Of a stretch of 7,203 nucleotides of DNA, positions 1 to 7,100 are shown piece by piece. Position 1 is the first letter of the stretch, and each line of letters begins with the position of its first letter. Location: NCBI GenBank assembly GCA_025363575.1, contig JANYDM010000186.1:1-7203 (forward strand). Direction: 5' to 3'. The notes beneath the pieces are model-generated. The model was not told where the DNA came from and ran no database searches. It saw only the letters and a program-made list of their open reading frames with translations. The DNA comes from Betaproteobacteria bacterium (GTDB lineage Bacteria > Pseudomonadota > Gammaproteobacteria > Burkholderiales > SG8-41). Both the position numbers and the translations under genes were made by a program.

Positions 1-1
1 G

Positions 2-625
2 AAGGTGTACGGCCCGCCGCCGATCAAGCAGGTGACGGCCGCATTGTTCGAGCGCGATGGCGCATTCGGCCCGGACTTAATCGCGCGCACCGAGAACCTC
101 TGCAGCGTGGCGATTTACTGGGCGCGTGGCGGCGAAGGCGAGCGCAAGAAACCGCAGCCCGAGGTGAGCGAATTGAAGCCCAACGACGTGGTGCAGGGCA
201 ATGGCTGGCAGGTCACGACGACCGGCGTCTCGCATTTCGGCCCACAGCTTATTTCGTACGGCTTTCGCCTCGATACGCCGCAAGGCTCGATCGTCTACTC
301 GGGCGACAGCGGACCTTGCGCCTCGATGACGCGGCTCGCCAAAGACTGCGATGTGCTGCTGCATATGTGCCACTATATTTCTGGCACCGAGCTCAACGCG
401 GAATTTGCGCAGTCGTGCATGGGACACCGCGAACTTGCGCAGCTCGGCAAAGAGGCCAACGTCAAAACCGTGGTGCTGAGCCACGTGACCGAGCAAATCG
501 ACCAGCCGGGCGTGCGCGAGCGCGTGCTGCGCGAGATGGCGGAAATCTACCAAGGCAATCTGATTTTTGGCGAGGACCTGATGGAAGTGCCGGTTAAGGG
601 GCCGGCCGCCGCCAAACTGATGTAG
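2..625 (+). CDS. MBL-fold metallo-hydrolase, RNase Z-like (C-terminal part, 5' truncated)
   Basis: This is the C-terminal ~207 residues of a metallo-beta-lactamase-fold hydrolase. The frame is open to the window edge, and the GTG at 5 is an internal valine in a K-V-Y-G-P-P-P segment typical of the middle of RNase Z-like proteins, so the real start lies upstream. The diagnostic HxHxDH motif would also be upstream. Numbering from that valine, the visible late metal-ligand candidates are His77 (VSHFGP...YGFRLDT, like the motif III region of RNase Z), Asp101 (YSGDSGP) and His160 (LSHVTEQ). His120 and His123 (LLHMCHY) are also present. The protein ends at TAG 623-625, and the binding-protein gene starts 24 bases later on the same strand, so co-transcription is likely. 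The family includes tRNA 3' nucleases, arylsulfatases, PhnP-like phosphodiesterases and many uncharacterised hydrolases. The association with a binding protein and an oxidase favours a small-molecule ester, lactam or phosphodiester substrate over tRNA, but that is inference. Confidence 0.85.
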   Translation, partial: KVYGPPPIKQVTAALFERDGAFGPDLIARTENLCSVAIYWARGGEGERKKPQPEVSELKPNDVVQGNGWQVTTTGVSHFGPQLISYGFRLDTPQGSIVYSGDSGPCASMTRLAKDCDVLLHMCHYISGTELNAEFAQSCMGHRELAQLGKEANVKTVVLSHVTEQIDQPGVRERVLREMAEIYQGNLIFGEDLMEVPVKGPAAAKLM

Positions 626-640
626 TTCAACCGCTATTTC

Positions 641-644
641 GAGG
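641..644 (+). promoter_or_regulatory. Shine-Dalgarno site for the substrate-binding protein
   Basis: GAGG lies five bases before the ATG at 650, in the 24-base gap after the hydrolase stop codon. Its position supports the ATG at 650, which begins directly with a signal peptide. No promoter-like element is evident in this short gap, consistent with read-through from the hydrolase gene. Confidence 0.6.
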
Positions 645-649
645 TTCTT

Positions 650-1648
650 ATGATCCGCATTCTGATGCTATTGACGCTCTCGTTGGCGGTGCCCGCGCTG
701 GCGCAGGAAACCAAAGAAGTCCGCATCGTCCAGCAGTTCGGGCTTTCATACCTGCCGCTGCACCTCGCGGTGGAGCAGAAGCTGATTGAAAAGCACGCGC
801 GCGCCGCGGGGCTCGGCGACATCACGGTGACCTTGTCCAAGCTGGGCAGCGGTGCGGCGGTGAATGACGCGTTGCTCTCCGGCAGCGTCGACATCGCGCT
901 CGGCGGCACCACGGTGCTGATGACGATCTGGGACAAGAGCAAGGGTGGCCGGGGCGACATCAAGGGCATGATGGCGTTCTGCGATACGCCGATGGTGATT
1001 ACGACCATCGATCCGCGCATCAAGTCGATCCGCGACTACCGCGAAGGCGACCGCATCGCGATGACCGCCGCGCGAGGCACGCATCACTCCATTTCGCTGC
1101 AGATGGCGGCAGCCAAGGAATTCGGCATGGAGAATCGCACCAGGCTCGACAACCTGACGGTGGGCATGTCGCATCCCGATGCGATGATTGCGCTGCTCTC
1201 CGGAAACCACGAGGTCAAGTCGCATTCGGCGACCGTGCCGTTCCTGCAGCAGGAACTCGCCGATCCCCGCGTGCATGTCGTGCTCAATTCCTACGACGTC
1301 GCCGGCGGGCGGCACACGCTGATCGTGGCTTACAACACGACGAAATGGAAAACCGAGAATCCCAAGACCTACCTGGCGGTGGCCGCGGCGTTCGAAGAAG
1401 CGATGAAAATCATCAATGCCGACAAGCGCGCCGCCGCCGAGGTGTACCTGCGCGCCGAGAAAAGCAGGTTCACGGCTGACGAGGTGCACAAGATGCTGCT
1501 CGACGAGAACGCGATCTATTTTTCGCCGACGCCCAGCAAGGTCATGGTGTGGTCGGACTATATGAGCAAGGTCGGCCTGCTGACGAACAAGGCCGCGAGC
1601 TGGCGGGATTATTTCTTCGAGAACACTCACGCCAAGCCCGGCAGCTAG
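650..1648 (+). CDS. ABC transporter periplasmic substrate-binding protein, NitT/TauT (NMT1/SsuA-like) family
   Basis: A 332-residue exported solute-binding protein. Residues 1-18 form a signal peptide: Met-Ile-Arg, a Leu/Ala-rich hydrophobic core, then a PALA-Q cleavage site predicted after Ala18. There is no lipobox cysteine, so it should be free in the periplasm. The mature protein opens with the family pattern: a beta strand (VRIVQQFG), then [19 protein letters not shown], as in SsuA/TauA/NMT1 proteins where the substrate sits between two lobes. Further family-like segments are [23 protein letters not shown], reached after about 65 residues, and [16 protein letters not shown] in the second lobe. 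Length matches the family. The usual partners, a permease and an ATPase, are not in the window. It lies between the hydrolase gene (24-base gap) and soxB (44-base gap) on the same strand, suggesting uptake of a compound that feeds the sox pathway. Family members bind sulfonates, nitrate, pyrimidine precursors, aromatics and others, so the ligand cannot be named. Confidence 0.85.
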   Translation: MIRILMLLTLSLAVPALAQETKEVRIVQQFGLSYLPLHLAVEQKLIEKHARAAGLGDITVTLSKLGSGAAVNDALLSGSVDIALGGTTVLMTIWDKSKGGRGDIKGMMAFCDTPMVITTIDPRIKSIRDYREGDRIAMTAARGTHHSISLQMAAAKEFGMENRTRLDNLTVGMSHPDAMIALLSGNHEVKSHSATVPFLQQELADPRVHVVLNSYDVAGGRHTLIVAYNTTKWKTENPKTYLAVAAAFEEAMKIINADKRAAAEVYLRAEKSRFTADEVHKMLLDENAIYFSPTPSKVMVWSDYMSKVGLLTNKAASWRDYFFENTHAKPGS

Positions 1649-1679
1649 CGGTACGGGGCGGGCGATTTGAAGCAACGGC

Positions 1680-1685
1680 GGAAAG
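1680..1685 (+). promoter_or_regulatory. Shine-Dalgarno site for soxB
   Basis: GGAAAG sits seven bases before the ATG at 1693. It decides the soxB start: the frame is open further upstream to 1549, but that stretch overlaps the binding-protein gene and has no sox-like sequence, whereas the protein from 1693 opens with the usual SoxB N-terminus. Confidence 0.6.
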
Positions 1686-1692
1686 CAGCGGC

Positions 1693-2943
1693 ATGACGCG
1701 ATTCTCGCTGTGGTCGCTCGCCGCGCACGCTTTGTCCGGACATAACAACTGGACACCGCACTGGCGCGCGGCCCGACCCAAAAAAAGCTATGACGTAGTG
1801 ATCGTCGGCGGCGGCGGGCACGGCCTGGCTACCGCCTACTATCTGGCGAAGAACCACGGCATACGCAACGTAGCGGTGCTCGAGAAAGGGCCCATAGGGC
1901 TGGGCAACACCGGACGCAACACGACGGTGGTGCGTTCGAACTACATGTGGGACGACAGCGCGCACTTGTACGAGCATGCGCTGAAATTGTGGGAGGGCTT
2001 GAGCCAGGAACTCAACTTCAACACGATGTTCAGCCAGCGCGGCGTCGTCAATCTTGCATTCACGCGCCACGAACTCAATGAAATGGAGCGACGCGCGTCT
2101 GCCATGCATTTGAACGGCATCGATTGCGAGCTGCTGACGCCGCGGGAAGTAAAGCGCTGGGCGCCATTGCTGAATACCGACCCGGGCTGCCGCTATCCGG
2201 TGCTCGGCGGCATCGTGCAAAGGCGCGGTGGCAACGCACGCCATGATGCGGTCGCGTGGGGTTATGCGCGCGCCGCCAGCGCGCTCGGTGTCGACATCAT
2301 CGAAAACTGCGCTGTCACGGGCATTCAGTGCGACGACGGTCGTGTAACCGCAGTCGAGACTACGCAAGGGACCATCGCGGCTGGACGTGTCGGTGTTGTC
2401 GCGGCAGGCCATAGCGGCGTCGTGATGGGCATGGCGGGCATCAAGCTGCCGATTCAGAGCTATCCACTGCAAGCGCTCGTATCTGAACCGGTCAAGCCGG
2501 TTTTTCATACCGTGCTGATGGCGGGGCTCGTGCATGTGTACTTGAGCCAGTCGGACAAAGGCGAGCTCGTGATCGGCGCGGCGCGCGACGGGTATGTTTC
2601 GTATGCGCAGCGCGGCAGCTTCAATTTAATTGAGGAGCAATTGCGCGCATTGCTCGAACTATTTCCGACGTTCAGCCGTTTGCGCATGATGCGGCAGTGG
2701 GCGGGCATCGTCGATTGCGCGCCGGATGCAAGCCCCATTATCGGCAAAACGCCGGTCGATAATCTGTTCGTTAATTGCGGCTGGGGCACCGGGGGGTTTA
2801 AGGCGACGCCCGGGTCAGGCTGGGTGTTCGCGCATACGCTCGCGCACGGCGAGCCGCACGTGCTCAACAAGAACTTCAGTCTCGAGCGATTTGCGAGCGG
2901 GCGCCTGATCGACGAAGCGGCCGCCGCCGGGGTTGCGCATTGA
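1693..2943 (+). CDS. soxB: Sarcosine oxidase beta subunit (FAD- and covalent FMN-binding)
   Basis: The 416-residue catalytic flavoprotein subunit of heterotetrameric sarcosine oxidase. It oxidises the N-methyl group of sarcosine; electrons pass from FAD to FMN and then to O2, giving H2O2. The N-terminus ([17 protein letters not shown], then a Trp-Thr-Pro-His-Trp segment) is the usual SoxB leader. [20 protein letters not shown] at about 33-52 is the Rossmann FAD-binding motif, followed by [14 protein letters not shown] (71-84). [14 protein letters not shown] contains His184, which by alignment from memory corresponds to the covalent FMN-attachment histidine (His173) of the Corynebacterium beta subunit. 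The C-terminal [16 protein letters not shown] (361-376) is the FAD-contacting segment shared with MSOX and DAO-family oxidases. Length is normal and the frame intact. The start is set by the Shine-Dalgarno site at 1680-1685. It follows the binding-protein gene by 44 bases and is separated from soxD by 75 bases containing an inverted repeat. A related N-methyl amino acid could be the true substrate. Confidence 0.96.
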   Translation: MTRFSLWSLAAHALSGHNNWTPHWRAARPKKSYDVVIVGGGGHGLATAYYLAKNHGIRNVAVLEKGPIGLGNTGRNTTVVRSNYMWDDSAHLYEHALKLWEGLSQELNFNTMFSQRGVVNLAFTRHELNEMERRASAMHLNGIDCELLTPREVKRWAPLLNTDPGCRYPVLGGIVQRRGGNARHDAVAWGYARAASALGVDIIENCAVTGIQCDDGRVTAVETTQGTIAAGRVGVVAAGHSGVVMGMAGIKLPIQSYPLQALVSEPVKPVFHTVLMAGLVHVYLSQSDKGELVIGAARDGYVSYAQRGSFNLIEEQLRALLELFPTFSRLRMMRQWAGIVDCAPDASPIIGKTPVDNLFVNCGWGTGGFKATPGSGWVFAHTLAHGEPHVLNKNFSLERFASGRLIDEAAAAGVAH

Positions 2944-2950
2944 AAAGCAG

Positions 2951-3017
2951 GCTTGAGGATTGAGGAGCGAGGTTTCAGGCTCTCGAAATTGGTTTCTTCA
3001 ATCCTCAATCCTGAAGC
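2951..3017. repeat. Inverted repeat / stem-loop in the soxB-soxD gap
   Basis: Arm 2951-2966 (GCTTGAGGATTGAGGA) pairs with 3002-3017 (TCCTCAATCCTGAAGC) at 15 of 16 positions, the mismatch being the fifth base pair. The connecting 35 bases contain two small possible hairpins: CGAG 2968-2971 with CTCG 2982-2985, and GAAA 2985-2988 with TTTC 2993-2996. Each arm is itself built from a near-heptamer direct repeat (TGAGGAT on the left, CAATCCT on the right). The right arm ends one base before the soxD ATG at 3019, and no good Shine-Dalgarno site is visible for soxD, so a folded stem would cover the ribosome-binding region. There is no T-run, so it is not an ordinary terminator. It could control soxD translation, stabilise or mark the mRNA for processing, or be a dispersed intergenic repeat. 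The repeat itself is certain; its function is not. Confidence 0.8.
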
Positions 3018-3018
3018 T

Positions 3019-3315
3019 ATGCTGCTAATTCCCTGCCCATACTGCGGTCCGCGCAACGACGCTGAATTTACGCCGGGCGGCGAGGCGCATATCGCACGCC
3101 CCGATCCCGCTGCGAGCGACCGGCAATGGGGCGAGTACCTGTACTTCCGCAAAAACATCAAGGGTCCGCAATTCGAACGCTGGTTTCACGCGCACGGCTG
3201 CCGCCGCTGGTTCAATGTCTCACGCAACAGCGTGACCCACGAAGTAAACGCCGTCTACCAAATGGGCGCCTCTGCGCCGAAGGCGTTTGATCCACGGCCG
3301 CCGGACGTCGCATGA
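3019..3315 (+). CDS. soxD: Sarcosine oxidase delta subunit (zinc-binding)
   Basis: A 98-residue protein, the normal size for SoxD, a small zinc-containing subunit that packs against the oxidase complex in the cytoplasm. It opens with MLLIPCPYCGPRNDAEFTPG, the SoxD signature. The zinc ligands by family comparison are Cys6 and Cys9 of CPYC, then His57 and Cys61 in HAHGCRRWFNV; the His-x3-Cys spacing matches the known Zn site of the Stenotrophomonas enzyme. GGEAHIARPDP and WGEYLYFRKNIKGPQFERW are also typical. The ATG at 3019 is chosen because the family begins there; the frame runs back to a TTG at 2953, but those 22 codons are translated from the inverted repeat and resemble nothing in SoxD. 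No strong Shine-Dalgarno sequence is present (only GAAG two bases before the ATG), and the hairpin arm ends right at the start. Its TGA overlaps the soxA ATG by four bases. Confidence 0.95.
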   Translation: MLLIPCPYCGPRNDAEFTPGGEAHIARPDPAASDRQWGEYLYFRKNIKGPQFERWFHAHGCRRWFNVSRNSVTHEVNAVYQMGASAPKAFDPRPPDVA

Positions 3316-6299
3316 GCGTCCATGCATATCGGCTGGCGTTCGGCGGGCGCATTGATCGCAGCAGGCCGCTCAGCTTCACTTTCAACGGTTCAACTTTCCA
3401 GGGGTATGCGGGCGATACGCTCGCGTCGGCGCTGCTTGCCAACGGCGTGCGACTCATAGCGCGCAGTTTCAAATATCACCGGCCGCGCGGCATCGTGAGT
3501 GCGGGACCGGATGAACCGAACGCGCTGGTACGCATCGGCCGCGGGGCACGCGCTTTGCCCAATTTGCCGGCGACGATGGTGGAATTGTATGAGGGGCTTG
3601 AAGCGGAGAGCATCAATTGCTGGCCAAGTGTCGGGTTCGATTGTGGCGCCGCGCTCAACCTGTTCTCGCGCCTGCTGCCCGCCGGCTTCTATTACAAGAC
3701 CTTCATGTGGCCGCGCGGCGCATGGATGTGGTACGAAAAATTTATTCGCAACGCAGCGGGACTCGGCCGCACGCCCGACGCGCGCGATCCCGATCGCTAC
3801 GAAAAGCGTTTCGAACATTGCGACGTGCTCGTGATTGGCAGCGGGCCCGCGGGAATGGCTGCGGCTCTCGCGGCGGGCGACGCGGGCGCGCGCGTGGTGC
3901 TGGTTGAAGAGCGCGCGGAAGTCGGCGGCCAGCTCACGTACAGTAATGGCATCGTCGACGGTGTTGCCGCGGGCGCCTGGCGGCGCGTGGCACGCGCCAG
4001 GCTCGCGGAGATGGCGGAAGTGCGCGTGCTGACACGGACGACTGCAACCGGTTACTACGACCACAATCTGGTAACGCTGCTCGAACGTGTCAGCGATCAT
4101 TTGCCGCCGTCGCCCGCGGGCGAGCTGCGCCAGCGTTTATGGAAGGTACGCGCAAAGCAGGTGGTCGTCGCCAGCGGTGCAAACGAGCGCTCGCTCGTGT
4201 TCGCCAATAATGATTTGCCCGGCGTGATGCTGGCGAGCGCGGTGCATCGCTACGCCGCGCAGTATGCAGTGCGTTGCGGCACGCGCGCCGTGGTGTTCGC
4301 GAACAACGACAGCGCGTACGAAGCCGCGCTTGCACTGGCGGATGCCGGCGTCGAAATTGCGGCGCTGGTCGACTTACGCGTGCAACCCGGCATGCACGCG
4401 GTGCGCGGGTTGAGCGTGCGTGCGGGTCAGGCAGTGATCGCCGCGAGAGGATCGAAATTCGTTACCGCCGCTGATATTGCATCGATCGATCAAGCGACTG
4501 GTCAGATAACAGGGCCGATCGAAACCGTCGCGTGCGATCTGATCTGCGTGTCCGGCGGCTGGGATCCCGCCGTGCATTTGTTTTCGCAGTCGGGTGGCAA
4601 GCTTTATTACGATGACATACAACACTGTTTCGTGCCAGGTGTCGCCGCGCAGTCCACGCATGTGGCAGGCGCGGCGAATGGGGCGTTCACGCCGGGTGAT
4701 TGTGTCGCCCAGGGGTGCGCCGCAGGCATGGCCGCGGCGCGTGCGGCTGGCTTCGACGTGATAGCGCCTGCTGTGCCGCCGCACGCGAGACTCGATGTGC
4801 ATGCGCTATGGGAAATCCCGGCCCTGAGCGCGAATGCAAAAAAGTTTGTCGATCAGCAAAGCGATGTCACGGCGAACGATCTCGCGCTGGCCGCGCGCGA
4901 GGGCTATGTCTCGGTCGAGCACGCCAAGCGTTACACGACGACCGGCATGGGTGTTGATCAGGGCAAGATAGGCAACATCACGGCATTCGGCATTCTCGGC
5001 AGTGCAACCTCGCGCAGCGTGCCCGAAGTTGGCACGACGACTTTCCGCCCGCCTTACGTGCCGGTCACCATCGGCGCCCTGGCGGGACGCGAGATCGGAG
5101 CACTGTTCGAGCCGGTGCGCGCCACGCCGGTCACGGACTGGCATAGCGCACATGGCGCGGTGTTCGAGCCGGTCAGTTTGTGGCGGCGTCCGCAGTATTA
5201 CGCGCAGCACGGCGAGGACATGCACGCGGCGGTCGAGCGCGAATGTCTGGCAGTGCGCAATCACGTCGGCATTCTCGACGCATCGACGCTCGGAAAAATA
5301 GAAATTCGCGGACGCGACGCGTTGAAGGTGCTCAATATGGTCTACACGAACACTTGGGACAACCTTGAGATCGGCGCATGCCGGTACGGGCTCATGCTGC
5401 GTGAAGACGGCATGGTGTTCGACGACGGCGTGACGGCTCGGCTCGGTGAAAACCATTACCTGATGTCGACGACGTCGGGCGGCGCCGATGGCGTGGTCAA
5501 CTGGCTCGAAGAATGGCTGCAATGCGAGTGGCTCGGCTGGCAGGTTTATGTGACGCCGGTCACCGCGAACTGGGCGACGCTGTGCGTGACCGGCCCGCAC
5601 GCGCGCACGCTATTGCAAAAGTTGCCCTGCGATATTGACTTCACGTCGGCGGCGTTTCCGCACATGACGATTCGCGCCGGCACGCTTGCCGGTGTGCCCG
5701 CGCGCATTGCCCGCGTGAGTTTTACCGGCGAGCTCTCCTACGAAATCAACGTGCCGGCGCGCTACGGCCTTGCGTTGTGGGAAATGCTGATGCGCGAGGG
5801 CGCCGCGCTCGGCATCACGCCACTGGGTACCGAAGCATTGCACGTGCTGCGCGCCGAGAAGGGATTCATCGTCGTCGGTCATGACACCGACGGCACGGTG
5901 ACGCCGCACGATCTGGGCATGAGCTGGATCGTCGGCAAGAACAAAGCGGACTTCCTCGGCCAGCGCGGGCTCAGGCGCAGCGACAGTGCGCGCGCCGGGC
6001 GCAGGCAATTGGTCGGTCTATTGACCCATGACGCGCAGACGGTGCTGGTCGAAGGCAGCCAGGTCATTCACGCGCAAGACGCTGCGCGCATCCATCGTCC
6101 ACCCGTTCCGATGGCAGGTTATGTTACGTCCAGCTATATGAGCCGCGCGCTCGGGCGCTCGATTGCAATGGCGCTGATTGAGGACGGGCGCAATCGCATG
6201 AACGAGGAAGTCGCGGTCGTCGTGCACGGCCGGGTGGTGCCTGCGCGCATCGTCGAACCACGGTTCTACGATATCAAGGGAGAGCGCCTCCATGCCTGA
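3312..6299 (+). CDS. soxA: Sarcosine oxidase alpha subunit (NAD- and folate-binding)
   Basis: A 995-residue subunit, normal length for SoxA. Order of domains: a ferredoxin-like N-terminal fold at about 5-100 (GYAGDTLASALLANGV, RSFKYHRPRGIVSAG) with no cysteine set for an iron-sulfur cluster, as usual in SoxA; a pyridine nucleotide-disulfide oxidoreductase-like dinucleotide-binding region at about 170-480, with GSGPAG at 176-181 and VVVASGANER near 284-293; a linker with YTTTGMGVDQGKIGNITAFG (541-560) and TTTFRPPYVPVTIGALAG (575-592); and a C-terminal GcvT/aminomethyltransferase-like half at about 605-995, including LDASTLGKIEIRG, FTGELSYEINVP and LRAEKGFIVVGHDTDGTVTPHDLG (846-869). In the complex it binds NAD+, shares the FMN with SoxB, and binds tetrahydrofolate so the oxidised methyl can be trapped as 5,10-methylene-THF; without folate, formaldehyde is released. 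Its ATG overlaps the soxD stop as ATGA, implying translational coupling. It overlaps soxG by eight bases. No frameshift or missing segment is seen. Confidence 0.97.
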   Translation: MSVHAYRLAFGGRIDRSRPLSFTFNGSTFQGYAGDTLASALLANGVRLIARSFKYHRPRGIVSAGPDEPNALVRIGRGARALPNLPATMVELYEGLEAESINCWPSVGFDCGAALNLFSRLLPAGFYYKTFMWPRGAWMWYEKFIRNAAGLGRTPDARDPDRYEKRFEHCDVLVIGSGPAGMAAALAAGDAGARVVLVEERAEVGGQLTYSNGIVDGVAAGAWRRVARARLAEMAEVRVLTRTTATGYYDHNLVTLLERVSDHLPPSPAGELRQRLWKVRAKQVVVASGANERSLVFANNDLPGVMLASAVHRYAAQYAVRCGTRAVVFANNDSAYEAALALADAGVEIAALVDLRVQPGMHAVRGLSVRAGQAVIAARGSKFVTAADIASIDQATGQITGPIETVACDLICVSGGWDPAVHLFSQSGGKLYYDDIQHCFVPGVAAQSTHVAGAANGAFTPGDCVAQGCAAGMAAARAAGFDVIAPAVPPHARLDVHALWEIPALSANAKKFVDQQSDVTANDLALAAREGYVSVEHAKRYTTTGMGVDQGKIGNITAFGILGSATSRSVPEVGTTTFRPPYVPVTIGALAGREIGALFEPVRATPVTDWHSAHGAVFEPVSLWRRPQYYAQHGEDMHAAVERECLAVRNHVGILDASTLGKIEIRGRDALKVLNMVYTNTWDNLEIGACRYGLMLREDGMVFDDGVTARLGENHYLMSTTSGGADGVVNWLEEWLQCEWLGWQVYVTPVTANWATLCVTGPHARTLLQKLPCDIDFTSAAFPHMTIRAGTLAGVPARIARVSFTGELSYEINVPARYGLALWEMLMREGAALGITPLGTEALHVLRAEKGFIVVGHDTDGTVTPHDLGMSWIVGKNKADFLGQRGLRRSDSARAGRRQLVGLLTHDAQTVLVEGSQVIHAQDAARIHRPPVPMAGYVTSSYMSRALGRSIAMALIEDGRNRMNEEVAVVVHGRVVPARIVEPRFYDIKGERLHA
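6276..6284 (+). promoter_or_regulatory. Shine-Dalgarno site for soxG inside soxA
   Basis: AAGGGAGAG near the 3' end of soxA lies seven bases before the ATG at 6292. It is the strongest ribosome-binding sequence in the sox cluster and fixes the soxG start, which lies eight bases inside soxA in another frame. Confidence 0.65.
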
Positions 6300-6876
6300 A
6301 ACCTTGCGCGCGCGCACCGCGCTTGGCAGCGCCGCGGGCAGTGAATTGCGCGCGCATGGTTTGCCCGCGCACATCGTGCTGCGGGAACTGCCGCCGTCCG
6401 CAATGATAGACGTGCGACTTGATCCAACGAATGCGGCAATGCTCGATGCAACACAAAAAGCAACCGAGCTTGATTTGCCGCTGGCGCCAGGAAAATTCAG
6501 CGCACACGGCCAGCGCAGTGCGCTGTGGTTCGGTCCGGACCAGTGGCTGATCATCGCGCCGTCCGCCGAGGCGGCTTCGCTCGTGCGCTCGCTCGCGGCG
6601 ACTGCGGGCTCGGCAGTCGACGTCAGCGATCTGCGCGCCGAATTCGAGTTGGCGGGGCCGTTGGCGGCCGACGTTCTGCGCAAGGGTTGCGGTATCGATC
6701 TGCACCCGCGTGTGTTCCGGCCGGGCGATTGCGCGTTGACGACGCTGGCGCGCGTGCGCATTGCGTTGCGCCAGACCGATGAGCGACCCGCCTATCGGCT
6801 GCTGGTCGAGCGCAGCGTCGCGCCGTATTTGTGGGACTGGTTGATCGATGCAATGACGGAATTTGTCGGCGCGTAA
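6292..6876 (+). CDS. soxG: Sarcosine oxidase gamma subunit
   Basis: A 194-residue protein of the SoxG family, which resembles a shortened GcvT fold and is needed for the assembled heterotetramer; it carries no known cofactor. Supporting segments in order: LDLPLAPGKFS (60-70), WFGPDQWLIIAP (79-90, the family G-P-D-x-W-L motif), AVDVSDLRAEFELAGPLAADVLRKGCGIDLHP (108-139) and a Phe-Arg-Pro-Gly-Asp stretch followed by TTLARVRIALRQ (about 142-161), then a Tyr-Leu-Trp-Asp-Trp-Leu C-terminal helix. Length is normal. The start at 6292 follows a good Shine-Dalgarno site and overlaps the soxA stop by eight bases, so translation of the two is probably coupled. It is the last gene of the plus-strand run. 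SoxG is the least conserved subunit, so the call rests partly on its place in the B-D-A-G order. Confidence 0.94.
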   Translation: MPETLRARTALGSAAGSELRAHGLPAHIVLRELPPSAMIDVRLDPTNAAMLDATQKATELDLPLAPGKFSAHGQRSALWFGPDQWLIIAPSAEAASLVRSLAATAGSAVDVSDLRAEFELAGPLAADVLRKGCGIDLHPRVFRPGDCALTTLARVRIALRQTDERPAYRLLVERSVAPYLWDWLIDAMTEFVGA

Positions 6877-6950
6877 CGACCGCGCAAACCACCAGGGCGC
6901 CGGACATCCAACAGAGCTGGTTTATTCTCCGCGCACTGATCGATGCGCTA

Positions 6951-6995
6951 TTTGCCGCATGCGCATGCGCATCGCACGTCGCGCGTCGCGGCAAA
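6951..6995. repeat. Nested palindromes in the convergent intergenic region
   Basis: TTTGCCGC at 6951-6958 is the exact reverse complement of GCGGCAAA at 6988-6995, enclosing 29 bases. Inside, 6959-6972 (ATGCGCATGCGCAT) is a perfect 14-base palindrome. A competing pairing joins CGATGCGC (6941-6948) with GCGCATCG (6967-6974). No T-run follows the outer stem on either strand, so it is not a classic intrinsic terminator. It could still block Rho-independent read-through weakly, protect the 3' end of the sox mRNA, or be a DNA-level site. The rest of 6877-7100 shows no gene, promoter or RNA that I can support. Confidence 0.5.
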
Positions 6996-7100
6996 ATCTT
7001 ATCCGACCAAACCGGTGCGCGTCATCGGCCCGTAGGGTACTGACAGCGGAGCGCGTCGATACCTCAGCGCGAACGGGTGACGGACTTGAGCGACCTTTTG

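Noticed and set aside
5..7. GTG as the true start of the MBL hydrolase
   Set aside because: The frame is open to the window edge, the protein would lack the HxHxDH metal motif, and the local sequence is an internal segment of the family.
1549..1692. Upstream extension of soxB
   Set aside because: It would overlap the binding-protein gene by 100 bases, encodes no family-like sequence, and a better start with a Shine-Dalgarno site exists at 1693.
746..1756. Long antisense open frame (336 codons) opposite the binding-protein gene
   Set aside because: Its product is rich in Arg and His with no recognisable domain, as expected for the shadow of a GC-rich gene, and the plus strand clearly encodes a known family.
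1645..2535. Long antisense open frame opposite soxB
   Set aside because: Low-complexity Arg/His/Ala-rich translation, no ribosome-binding site pattern, and fully covered by soxB. The same applies to antisense frames at 3390-4100 and 4806-5600 opposite soxA.
2635..2655. Seven-base inverted repeat GAGCAAT...ATTGCTC inside soxB
   Set aside because: It lies in well-conserved coding sequence, has no T-run, and is easily explained by codon choice.
2953..3018. Upstream extension of soxD from a TTG
   Set aside because: The 22 codons are translated from the inverted repeat and are absent from SoxD proteins, which start at MLLIPCPYC.
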